Part shown: piece after piece, positions 12,516 through 22,927 of the stretch
How positions within the stretch are numbered: the first letter of the stretch is position 1
How the letters are laid out: the number at the start of each line of letters is the position of its first letter
Assembly: GCF_036588685.1 (NCBI RefSeq)
Contig: NC_086376.1
Location: 25,581,930-25,645,929, forward strand
Direction of reading: 5' to 3'
From: Mytilus trossulus
Lineage: Eukaryota; Mollusca; Bivalvia; Mytilida; Mytilidae
DNA length: 64,000 nucleotides
Position numbers and translations under genes: made by a program
The notes under the pieces: model-generated
Database searches by the model: none
What the model was told of the DNA's origin: nothing
Seen by the model: only the letters and a program-made list of their open reading frames with translations

Positions 12516-12530
12516 ATGACGTGACGTCAT
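12516..12530. promoter_or_regulatory. overlapping CRE-like palindrome
   Basis: ATGACGTGACGTCAT contains the consensus CREB/ATF site TGACGTCA and a second overlapping TGACGT half. Its exact reverse complement occurs at 20528-20542. No promoter or gene start is recognisable next to it, so a regulatory role is only possible. Confidence 0.3.
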
Positions 12531-12618
12531 ATAGATAAAGGGTTTAAAAAAAGTAAAGAAAAATGTTTAATAAGATATTAGCATGAAAACTTTTCTCATA
12601 ATATACCTACATAAAGAG

Positions 12619-13640
12619 TAAAAAGACAATCTTTTAACTGAACTATCAACAAAATAACATATCAATTCCTTGTCTGTGCAGGACAGAAGTCTAAAACATA
12701 AACAACCAATACCTTATCCGCCAAATGTAAAGTGATCGCATTCTTCGTTATATAACAACGATAATAATCCACAGGGACTTGTTTCTATCCATTTGAAGAT
12801 GTTATCAACGTATTTTTACAAGAAGGTTCCCAACTACTTTTTTCACCTCTCCGCTTAAAACCCTTATTTCTCTGTTAATTCAGTCTCAAATTGCCCCTTA
12901 ACCCGAGTCCACAAGATTTGACAATAAATTTTTATGTTATCATTTTAGTCTTCCTACAAAATACAACAACAGGTTTAGAGCAGAAAAATTCAAAACCGCT
13001 TGTGATTGGTCGGTTCATAGTTCATAGGATCATGTACTCTCTAGATTTTGCATTAATCATTTGAGACTCTTTAGACTTAGCCTTCACTGTTTTATGTAAA
13101 TTATCTAAAACGGAAGTAGTTGTATTTTGTCGGAGGACTAAAAACGATCACATGAACATTCATTGACAAATCTTGTGTAGTGGGGGTAAGGGGTACTCTA
13201 AAGGTAAATACAATGCATATCATCTGAAAGATAAACTTTGCATGAATCGAATGGTGTATGGAAAAAAAAATTGAGACTGAATTGAAAGAGAAATAAGGGT
13301 TTTAAGCGGAGAGGTGAAAAAAGTAGTTGGGTACCTTATCGTAAATATACGTTGATAGTGGGTCTTCCAATGGATAAAAACAAGTGCCTGTGTAATAATC
13401 CCCCTCCTATACAATGTTTATCTTACATGTATTATGTGCTAAGAATACTTATAAGAGACATAGGAGGATTTGTTTATATACTGCTTTGATATCATGTGAT
13501 GAAATTTGTCGTAATAGAGCATTTTTACAGCAAACATTTCTCAAAGCTACCAGGCTTAGAACTTGGTATTCCAGACGCAGGTTTTATCTACATAAAACTG
13601 ACTGGTGGCGCTCGATTCAAAACAGTACGAAGGGCAAACC
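12619..13640. repeat. duplicated segment, copy B (split by a transposon)
   Basis: 12619-12769 matches the first half of copy A and 13393-13640 the second half. The 623-bp foldback element lies between them. The end of the second half (ACCAGGCTTAGAACTTGGTA, CAGACGCAGGTTTTATCTAC, ATAAAACTGACTGGTGGCGC) is a diverged forward copy of repeat family A. Small open frames at 13414-13690 derive from this repeat. Confidence 0.8.
12770..13392. mobile_element. foldback transposon with 8-bp target-site duplication
   Basis: Ends are CACAGGGACTTGTTTCTATC (left) and the reverse complement of CACAGGCACTTGTTTTTATC (right). The arms, 12770-12967 and 13119-13392, are near-identical inverted repeats about 200 bp long; both contain CTTTTTTCACCTCTCCGC in one sense or the other. 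The right arm has an extra block of about 70 bp (roughly 13195-13265). A centre of about 150 bp is unique. Flanks are TAATAATC at 12762-12769 and 13393-13400, an exact 8-bp duplication. No transposase is encoded. An 8-bp duplication suggests mobilisation by a hAT-type transposase, by inference. Confidence 0.88.
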
Positions 13641-13779
13641 AATATCACAAACACGTTATTGTATACTTAGTTAATATTTTTGAGTCCTAACATGACAGAT
13701 TACTTGAGGGCTTGTTACGCATATGAAAGGTAACGTCGGGATCGAAAGCAGAGGGCTTATTAAAACTTTCTAGTTCTCT

Positions 13780-13895
13780 AATATTTGATGCGCTTCCCTC
13801 AGTTTAGTTTGTAACACGGATTTGGTTTTTTTTCTCTATCGAGTTATGAATTTAGAACATCGGTATACTACTGATGCCTTTATTTACAATCGTGA
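13780..13895 (-). repeat. dispersed repeat family D, reverse copy
   Basis: Contains CTTCCCTCAGTTTAGTTTGT, CTATCGAGTTATGAATTTAG and CATCGGTATACTACTGATGC, matching 8130-8268. Confidence 0.7.
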
Positions 13896-15059
13896 CGATT
13901 ATCGATATCGTCTCTAATAGCTGATATAGCACGATTGCCGTTGACTGAATTACAAATCCAATTTACTTGAATAAACCATAAAGTATATAATAATTCGAAA
14001 CATTTGGTACAAAACATGAAATCTTAAAACAAGATATTGTATATACTTTTCAAGCAGGAGCGTTCGAATCAGTTCTTGTTTATCGAATAACCTCAACAAT
14101 TTTAGTGGTGGTGCAATGTCCCAAGTTTCACGAGTATAACCGGATGGATTTTGCTTCCATGTGCACATTTCTGTGTTCAGTTCTGTGTACCTTTCGGATT
14201 GTACCTATGAATATCATTTTATTATATCACAGTCTGGCTAAATGTTTCTTTAACCTGTAAGTCCACATTTACAAAACAAATTTATTGGTTTATGTTCTGT
14301 TGAACACAAGATATTTTCATAATACATTGGCATACACGATTAATAAATTAAGTAAATGTGATCTCAGATACACTCTTCTTTAATATCCAAAATTTATCTA
14401 AAAATTGATAAAGGAAGACTTATAAATAATGCTCAAAAGGAAGATGAGGATATTTTAATCTTAAAGTTGCTCACCCCACTCCTTCCTCTTGAAAAGACCT
14501 GATTTGCCCATAGGTTTTATGTGGGTTTCCTTTGATCAATTATCTAATTTGGTGTATAGAAAATTGTTGACTTTTTTAGTCGTTTTGGATTATTCGTGTA
14601 GACATGATATTCTTACTTTATACAGTTATTTTCTTACATTTGTTAGTTACAAATGGGCGTACTCTCAAATCGTATTTTCTTGTTAATTCGACCTGTTGAT
14701 ACTGTTTATAATGCTTTTTTGTCATTTTTTATTTATATGGATCTTGGCTGTATACCAGCTTTGATTATTTGTAATATCTTCAATTTTTCACTTATTCTTA
14801 CAACATTTGTATAAACTTCAAGATTATAAAAAAACGGTTTTTTTCTAAAGTGAACATTGATTGGTTAAATATTTCTCAGTGTGTTTGAATTTGTTTGTTA
14901 GCCTTTTGGTCATGAATGTTTGTCTCTAATATTTGATTAACTGTGCATTTGTATTCAGATATCGCAGATCAAATTTATTCGTTCATTGTGTAATCATACG
15001 TTTTTTGATTGAGTTAAGTCTGCCAATTGATATTTTATCGTATGTTTTTATATGTTGTG
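13896..15059. other. stretch without recognised gene
   Basis: No exon recognised. The last few hundred bases may be a diverged upstream part of the family E repeat that follows. Confidence 0.35.
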
Positions 15060-15415
15060 ATGTTATGCTATTGTTTCAGAAAAAGGGAGAAGGTTTGGGC
15101 CCATTAAAACGTTTAATCCCGCTGCAAATGTTTGCACCTGTCCTAAGTCAGGAATCTGATGAACAGTAGTTGTCGTTTGTTTATGTAATATATACGTGTT
15201 TCTCGTTTCTCGTTTTGTTTATATAGATTAGACCGTTGGTTTTCCCGTTTGAATGGTTTTACACTAGTAATTTTGGGGCCCTTTATAGCTTGTTGTTCGG
15301 TGTGAGCCAAGGCTCCGTGTTGAAGGCCGTACTTTAACCTATAATGGTTTAATTTTTAAATTGTTATTTGGATGGAGAGTGGTCTCATTGACACTCACAC
15401 CACATCTTCCTATAT
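15060..15415 (+). repeat. dispersed repeat family E
   Basis: Order of landmarks: GATGTTATGCTATTGTTTCA, TTAAAACGTTTAATCCCGCT, TGCACCTGTCCTAAGTCAGG, AGATTAGACCGTTGGTTTTC, CCCTTTATAGCTTGTTGTTC, GTGTGAGCCAAGGCTCCGTG, TTGAAGGCCGTACTTTAACC and a tail GGTCTCATTGACACTC. The same order occurs at 34395-34760 (forward) and 61322-61690 (reverse). The length, lack of coding frame and defined 3' tail fit a SINE-like or LINE-end repeat, but no tRNA-type promoter boxes were found. Confidence 0.8.
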
Positions 15416-15524
15416 CTATTATTATAAATATCGATGTCAACTAGCATACGTATGGTTTTTTTAAACTTTAATGAGGTAGTTTTGATCAGAGATTTGGAAA
15501 GGCACAGACATTTGATGCTTTGTA

Positions 15525-15875
15525 AAAGAATGACGAAAGATACCAGAGGGACGAAAGATACCAACGGGACAGTGAAACTCATAAACCGAAAATAAACTGA
15601 CAACGCCATAACTAAAGATGAAAAGACAAACAGACAAACAATAGAACACATGACACAACATAGAAAACTAAAGAAAAAACAACACGAACCCCACCAAAAA
15701 CTAGGGGTGATCTCATGTGCTCCAGAAAGGCAAGCAGATCCTGCTCCATATGTGGCACCCGTCGTGTTGCTTATGAGATAACAAATCCAGTAAATAGTCT
15801 AATTTGGTAGGTCTCATTTATGAAAGGGAAGAGGATTGTAGTTACGACGTAAGGAACATATCCGATATTATTTGT
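15525..15875 (+). repeat. dispersed repeat family B, forward copy
   Basis: Contains GACGAAAGATACC twice (a local duplication of the start), AAACTGACAACGCCATAACT, CAACACGAACCCCACC, CAAGCAGATCCTGCTCCATA, TGGCACCCGTCGTGTTGCTT and GTAGTTACGACGTAAGGAAC. This is one of the longest copies in the window. Minus-strand open frames over it are repeat remnants. Confidence 0.82.
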
Positions 15876-18204
15876 GAAACGCTTAATGTTAACAATAAAC
15901 AACCTTAACATAACATGAGCGTTGAAATTAGAGTTTCAACCTTTATTTTAGGTACAATAACATCATTAATTTACTGAAATCCTACAACCAAAATCCCTTA
16001 TAAACCCATGGCAATACCGAAACAATCGTAATTCAGTTGATTTACTCCGGGGACTAAAATCCCACTGCTTGAACCAACCCTAAGGCAGTAATGTCAAAGT
16101 ATAATGCCTATTTAACATGATATTATATACAAATATAGTATTTGATAATGATGACTTGCATGGGTTTAAATAATTCTGAGTGGAAACCGTAAAACTTACC
16201 ACAAATAACGTGACAATGGATATTTAGGTTTTCTTTGTCTATATACAAATTGACATTTGAAAAAAGAATTCTTAGTCTGATTTCCAAAACTGTGTCAAGT
16301 CCTTAAGCTTACAGAAGAACGTATTTCTATTTTTTATTTTACAAGGAGAAACATGGTTAACAAACCCATGACAAACATAACCAACATACATATAAATGAG
16401 AGGACAACGTGCAGTGTTCGCCGATGGACATGTGTCTTGTATCTTGTGTCAAGCTTTAAATCGTACTGATGCTTATTTACTGCTATATTGATAATATCGT
16501 ACTGGTTTTCAAAACTATCTTATAAGTTACATAGTGTGTAACAAATTTATCTCATCGACTACCTTAACATGTGGCATTTAGATAAGTAACCTATTAAATT
16601 GATAAAATTTTCAATATGAAGAACCTACTTCCATTGTTCTATACAAAAACAAATGCCAACACGATATTCACTTGTTAGCTTTAATATGTTATTTATTTTC
16701 AGTTGTTCATTAACAATTTTCACTTGTTCTTTGAGATTTTTCTTCAACGTTCTATTGTTTTTACAAAAGGACGTACCACTGCCACTTACGCAATATTGCA
16801 ATGCAGAGAAAAATCACAAAAGTAATTAACTCCGAGGGAAATTCTAAACGGACAATCCCTAATTAAATGGCAAAATCAAACACCTCAAACGAATGTTGTG
16901 TTTACGCCATGGCATTGTCAGGTCGTTTTCTACTTTGAGTTTGAATACCCCTTTGTTATTGTGGCCTCTCTATACATAGGATGACTAAATTTGAAACAGG
17001 GAAAGTACTGTGCAATCGTAAAGGAAAATGTAAGAAAGTAGTGTACTGTTTCATGCTGCAAAACCGATATAGACAATACTCATCTAAACTAAACATTGAT
17101 GCCTTAAACATGGAGAAAAAAAAATGATCACAGCATGGCCACGATTTGAATGGAATCTTTGCTAGAAGATGACAATAGTAATTCTACATAACATGTGCAT
17201 TGAGGAACACAGCTGCAAAATAAAATAAATAAATTACAGGCCACAATAAACAAAACAATCTATCAGAAGCTGTCATAATATGCACATCAATCTGATTGTT
17301 TACATCATTTATGCGTTTTATAGCCTGTTGAAAATCCACTTTAAATGTTATGTTAATAAACCCAACAATAGCATGCACGTGATGTGGGATAAAGCAAAAC
17401 CAAGGTACCATTTAAAAAAATTCCTTACAAGGTTTGACGTGCTTAATAGTTCAAGCAATTCACCATTTTACTTGCACAGTTTAACTATCATTCAAATTTA
17501 AATGTTTTATGTTGCTTTATTTTGTACTTCGTAAGACGACAGATATATTGTTTTGTTTCTGTACTTTTTGTGGTTAATTGTTTGCTATTTGATACAAATT
17601 TCCAAAGATACAAATGAAGTTGGTAATGAGTTTTAAAACTAGTGACGAATATGTAACTGTCATCACATCAAGATCGCAGTATGCTAATTAACAAACAAAT
17701 GACAGCCGTCAAACATAATATTAATTTTACTTAATAAAGGAAATGAAATTGAATAAAGATCCTGTTTGTTTGTTTTTTTGTTATAAATATGCATTAGATC
17801 TGAAAATTGGATATCTAAATTTAGATCGACTTCGTTAACTCCATTAAAAAAAGTACTTGGAATCAGAAGCTGTTTAATTAAATCATTTTAAAACATTTTC
17901 ATTTTTTCTAACCTTGTTAAAAACTAACACCAACATTTAATCAATTCCAGTCCAAGTCTAATTAATCACCATGACATTATCACATACTATTTTTTATAAA
18001 TAAAAAACTGTTGCATTTGTTAGTATTTGTGTAGTATCGACAAGTCTAGTGAACTGTAAAACGTATCCATAATAGATCGAAAGACGAAGGATTGAAAAAG
18101 GGTTTGAAATTTGTAAAAAACACTGGTTATAGGGAGTGACTTCTATTTCACGATATTCAAAATGGCTAAAGAACAAATATATTTTGGTTGAAGGTTAAAC
18201 AAAA
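15876..18204. other. stretch without recognised gene, with one family C copy
   Basis: A reverse family C fragment is at about 16805-16935 (AACTCCGAGGGAAATTCTAA, GACAATCCCTAATTAAATGG). The 75-codon minus-strand frame at 17184-17411 and the overlapping plus frame show no family signature. Nothing else recognised. Confidence 0.4.
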
Positions 18205-18405
18205 AGTAAATAACAAAAATACAGAACTCCGAGGAAAATCCTTAATCAAATGTCAAAACAAAACGATGTTCTGATTTAAAGTTCATCATTTCGTAAGGAC
18301 TTTATATATATAAACTCATCATAGACACAAGGGTTACATTTTGTTCTTACGGCAGCCGCGCGTATCGTCTACACAAGACTTATCAGTGACACTCGAATTT
18401 TACAA
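18205..18405. repeat. fragments of families C (reverse) and A (forward)
   Basis: 18205-18265 has AATACAGAACTCCGAGGAAA and CTTAATCAAATGTCAAAACA (family C, reverse). 18352-18405 has GCCGCGCGTATCGTCTACAC, AAGACTTATCAGTGACACTC (family A, forward). Confidence 0.7.
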
Positions 18406-18830
18406 ATTTAAATATCTCTTAGCGTCAGAAATATAAACTGTTATACAATTCACATGCCTGTGTCCAATATGGCTATCACATTGGTTTTACATTAATGTAT
18501 TTGTCTTAAAAGTAAAACGGTAAAACTTAGTTTGTATAGAACGTAGCCTGATCATGATGTTCAGACTATTTTTCTTCCTGAAAATGTCATACATCTGTAC
18601 ACATAATGACTATATCAAAATATGTAAAAATAAAAGATGTCAGAAACTGACTATGCTTTTTCTTTGTAAATGTTATGCTCTTGATTACACACAATGTATT
18701 GTCTGAATTAGCCGTACAGAATCATTTATACATTTCAAATAATCCCCCAATTATTACACTAATGTAGAATACACTGACTTTAATTTAACCCCTGGCTTTC
18801 AACGATTTGTCATTCAAGTCTAGATATAGA

Positions 18831-18955
18831 ATCGAAAAGTAATGAATAAAATTGTCGTAAAAATAACGAATCAATTACCCCTATCTAGAACCAATGACTA
18901 CAAAATCGCTTGTTTTATATTCTATCTTTTAATGTCGTCATTAACGATCCCTCTT
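18831..18955. repeat. unnamed dispersed repeat, copy 2
   Basis: AAAGTAATGAATAAAATTGT...AATCAATTACCCC...CTAGAACCAATGACTAC...CTATCTTTTAATGTCGTCAT...AACGATCCCTC is homologous to 9595-9722. Confidence 0.7.
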
Positions 18956-19280
18956 TACGTCTTACAAATTCTGACATATGCATAGAAGTATTTCCATGTT
19001 ACATGTAGTGATAGCGTCGTTCTCTGCTTGAGACGCAACAATTTCAATAGAATAACCACAGTATTACACAATGGCAATGCACAGTATGATTTCAAGAAGA
19101 TAAATACAAATAATGAAACATTTAAATAGGATATGTCCTTCTTACAATCTGCATCTACCATAGTATGTAGTTGTCTTTCGAGTAACCCTGAATTCTGATT
19201 CTCCATACGAATCAATAGTATGAATGAGACGATTTTACCTTACTATTGTTGATAATGACCATTTTGGTTCCATTTCATAA

Positions 19281-19345
19281 GTTGAGTAATTCTCAATTAC
19301 AGGTTTTGTGTTATAATGTTACCTGTAGTGTAATTAGTACTCAAC
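19281..19345. repeat. imperfect hairpin
   Basis: GTTGAGTAATTCTCAATTAC plus AGGT is followed after 16 bases by ACCTGTAGTGTAATTAGTAC plus TCAAC. The two arms are reverse complements apart from small gaps. It is probably a short palindromic repeat; function unknown. Confidence 0.6.
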
Positions 19346-20186
19346 TGAAACTGCACATCACTGTTCAACTTTTAATTTACTTTGTCATTTCAAACTGTGA
19401 ATTAGTTTGATGCTATGTACGAAAGAAAAGCAATTTGAAGATTATAACGACTAATTACCAATAAAATCGACTTGGTTATGTTATCTTGAAACTAGGATGC
19501 CATCCTGTTTACATACATTCCTTATCCTTACCTAAAACTAAATGAGAACCCGTCATAGAATGCATGTATAATATTTATTCTCAGTTTGCATTGTGATAAC
19601 AGTTTCATCTTTTTTACGACATGCAACTTCTGTCAATGTATCTAATTTCACTGAATTCTCTAACAGATTTCTGCTTCATTAAATTCGTCAACGGAATCAT
19701 AAACGAATTAATCGAACATAATAGAAACAAATAAAGAAAGGATATATATCATATTTAATCATACTAAATTAAAAAACGATACTCACGCGTAACCATTTCA
19801 CTATTTGTTTAATAAGTAAAAACATTTGATTGATAGTTGATAAATTCGAGTTATTAAATTAAATTAAGCTGCTGTCTCGCTTATTCGTATGTTTAATAAT
19901 TAAAAAAAAATGATAAAAATCTCAAGTATTTATGTGAACTCGAATTTACTAAATTCTGTTTTTGCTATTTTGCTATATTGTTGCGCTTATTTCAATTATG
20001 AACACAATCTAATTTATTCAGGAAATGTCGCGTCTGGTTTGCTATTTGTGTTTTGCAAATATAAAGTGTAAGTTATCAATATACCTACCGATATGAATTT
20101 AAAGGTATGTTAATGTTGGGAAACATTTTTTAAATCATAGACATAGCTAAATGGTTTGATGCATACACTTACAATATATTCATGCA

Positions 20187-20409
20187 TTATATGTGCATGT
20201 CTTGACGTAACGTCGTTTCACGTTGCCTGCCACTACGTCGTGCCAGTATCTCTTAGACAAGTCTTAAACCTTGCAATGGTATTTCTAGAAACAATAAAAT
20301 GATTTGCAACCTGCACTAGAGTCATTCCTGCTGCAAACATCCCAATAGCTCGTTCTAAATCATTTTGGCGTAGACGGAGCATTGACTTACGTTTAACTTT
20401 TTCAATTTT
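20187..20409 (-). pseudogene. Tc1/mariner-like transposase N-terminal fragment, decayed
   Basis: From the ATG at 20382-20380 the minus strand reads MLRLRQNDLERAIGMFAAGM, then TLVQVANHFIVSRNTIARFK, a helix-turn-helix of the kind that binds terminal repeats in Tc1/mariner transposases. A stop (TAG) follows TCLRDTGTT. In the next frame the family-typical RSGRQRETTLRQDMHI continues to a TAA at 20187, so one frameshift and a stop separate the pieces. The DDE catalytic domain that should follow is absent, and the upstream side also breaks off. What is seen is the sequence similarity and the breaks; the family call rests on knowledge of the Tc1 N-terminal domain. Confidence 0.8.
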
Positions 20410-20527
20410 TTAATGCAACCTGTTGTTAACAATCGTGTTCGACACTATTAATGACCAAGAGGAGAACTTGATTCCATCCTTATACAGGTAAATTTTAGAA
20501 TAATGGTTATTTGTTTAAAATCAGAAA

Positions 20528-20542
20528 ATGACGTCACGTCAT
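20528..20542. promoter_or_regulatory. overlapping CRE-like palindrome, second copy
   Basis: ATGACGTCACGTCAT, the exact reverse complement of 12516-12530, inside a longer near-palindrome (AAATGACGTCACGTCATTT). It lies about 120 bp from the transposase fragment. No gene start is evident. Confidence 0.3.
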
Positions 20543-20789
20543 TTCTAATATGTTTATAAATGTGTAAATTTGATAAATAAATCAAAATTAGTATCTGTAG
20601 TTTTTTTCAAGTTAAAAACCAATGCAACGTTTTGTTTTGGTCTAACATATTTTAAGGATGCATGAAGCATACGTCTTTTTTTGCCAGGTACGACGAAAAC
20701 AACATATTTTGGAAACCAAACACATCAAACGCTTTGATAAATTATAACCCCAGGAAATTACAATCAAATATAAAAAAACCTACCGAATA

Positions 20790-21005
20790 AGACTTGTTTA
20801 CTTACATGAGCAGCACGACGAGTTCCACATGTTGAGCAGGATATGCATACTCTTTCGAAGCACCCGCAATCACCATCGGTTTTTGCTGGGATAAGTTACT
20901 CAATCTTTAGTTTTAAGAGTTGTTTTTGTATACTGTCTGGCTTATCATCGTTTTCTAAGACTTTGTCAGTTTTATTTCGACTTATCAGTTTACATATCCC
21001 TTTAA
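20790..21005 (-). repeat. dispersed repeat family B, reverse copy
   Basis: Contains AGCAGCACGACGAGTTCCAC, GATATGCATACTCTTTCGAA, TCTTTAGTTTTAAGAG and GACTTTGTCAGTTTTATTTC, a diverged relative of 9000-9290. Confidence 0.65.
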
Positions 21006-21829
21006 AAATTGTGATTGTTAAGTGCTCTTTAACTTGTTTTTGGTTTCTATGCTTTTTGAAAATGGAAATTAATAGATATATTTTTTATATCCATTGATGC
21101 TCAGTGTCAACACTTACATATCATTCATATCTTGTCTCTATATCCCTTGACATTTGATGGATTGCTTTCTCATTTGTAATTTCACCACAAATTTTGTAAA
21201 GAAATAGCCAAATAATAACCCATATAAAGTTAAAGAAATTGTACAAACTAGCGTTCTTGCACATAAGTCAAATGCTTGTTTAAAGACAGTTGTGACTTAT
21301 ATATATGTAAAAGTCAGTCAAACTAATATATTAACCCAGTACTACAACTTCTTTTCCTTGAAACTCTGTACAAATATCATCAAGATCCTTCTGCCGAAAC
21401 TTGTCAATTTATGGTACAATGTATGATCTCTGCATTTTACAAAATGTGGAAGAACTCACTATAGGAAAGCCCAGTATTTTGCAAAAAAAAACACAATTTT
21501 TTGGAAATTGTTTCCTGACACAACTGTTGCAGAGGTTCACATTGAATCTCCACAATGCATTCTTCTATTTAAGAGTGGTTGAGAACACCACTTATTTAGA
21601 ATATGACCTCCTCTGAAAATCTAAAATTGCAATAAAATGGATTGAACATATGAACATATTGTGAAGTAATTGACAATTTTTATATACATGTAAATTTTAC
21701 ACTAAGAATGAATGAAAATGAAAAATCATGGAAAATAATTAACAAGCAGTTGTGAAATTTAATGCAAAATTTGTCCCTAAATAACAGTGAATTAATATAA
21801 GCTTTAAACAAGAATGTGTTCATAGTACA
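21006..21829. other. non-coding stretch, probably mollusc repeat sequence
   Basis: The minus strand at about 21340-21620 (GACAAGTTTCGGCAGAAGGA, TCTTGATGATATTTGTACAG) resembles a sequence I associate with mollusc 3' ends or repeats, but no exon can be defined. The plus-strand frame at 21401-21616 is not convincing. Confidence 0.3.
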
Positions 21830-22078
21830 CAGATACACCACTCACACTATCATTTTTTTATGTTCAAATGGAACGTGAAATTGGGATCAAAACTCATACC
21901 ATAGTGAACATATATACTAGGTTTCAAGTTGATTAGACTTGAACTTCAACTTGAAGCGGGTCAGACGGACGAACAGACAAACGGATAAACAGAAGAACGG
22001 ATGAACAAACAACAAACAGATGAACGGATGCACAGACTAGAAAATATAATGCCCCTCTACTATTGTAGGTGGGGCATA
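21830..22078. repeat. dispersed bivalve repeat ending in ATGCCCCTCTACTA
   Basis: Landmarks are GGTTTCAAGTTGATTAGACT, a (GACGGACGAACAGACAAACG)-like run of GAACGGAT or GGACGAAC words (21962-22035), and the conserved end AATATAATGCCCCTCTACTA followed by TTGTAGGTGGGGCATAAAAA. I recall this end as very common in bivalves. The hydrophobic minus-strand frame at 21933-22175 is a translation of the repeat. Confidence 0.75.
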
Positions 22079-22650
22079 AAAATTGCATTAATTGTCTTGG
22101 TCTATGATGGTGTTGGTATCTCCTGAACAATTCAGGAAACAAATATAAACAGATTTTAATTGGTATGATGTCCAAACCCTGTTCAAAAACACATATGTTA
22201 AAATTGAAGGGAGGTGTAAAAAGGTGTTAATAATGTGTTGAAGGCCTCACTGTGACTTTAAGATGAAGTACAGCAACAGAAGTGAAGTTAAATCTTTGCT
22301 TTTTGTGTGCCATTGATGGATACCCCATATTGTTTCTTTTCATCTACTACTTAACCGGAAAATACAATTTTACATTTAAGTTTAGGTCAAACTAGATACA
22401 TGCAGGAGTCAAATGCATTGTCCAAATTTTTTTAAGCACATTTATATTTTTATATACTTCATGAAAAAAAAAATGATAACAAACAACATCTTCTTTAATC
22501 TAATGGGTCATATATCTCTATATAACAAATCTACTTATCGGAATAAAAAGGTATACATTTTTTTTTTATAATTTTCTACGGGTATGGGTTCGATAGTTGT
22601 ATTCAACTTAGACTTATATATATAAAAGTGTTGAAGAAACTTTACCCATG

Positions 22651-22927
22651 TTATTTTAAATGCAGATCCAATAGTTTCTGTTTTAAATCAACTAGACTTT
22701 TGAAGTCAGACTTTGTACTCAACTGTACTGTATGTGTGTTTGCCAGCATCAACAGGCAATCTCTGTAAACCAACAGTGGTTGTTCTGTAATAAAGTTGTC
22801 AATATTTCCAATTGTTAATCTCTTCACTCCTGGACCCATATCTATAGTCGCCTCTTCTGATTTGTCGTCTTCAATTGGGTCATCATCTTCAATTTCTTGT
22901 TCCTCCGAATTATCAACTGTACTTGGT
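22651..22927 (-). CDS. exon 5 (last) of the 22651-26336 gene
   Basis: Acceptor TATTTCTAG. 277 bases to the TAA at 22653-22651. It begins PSTVDNSEEQEIEDDDPIED and ends in a hydrophobic/basic C-terminus. No canonical polyadenylation signal was noticed just downstream. Confidence 0.65.
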
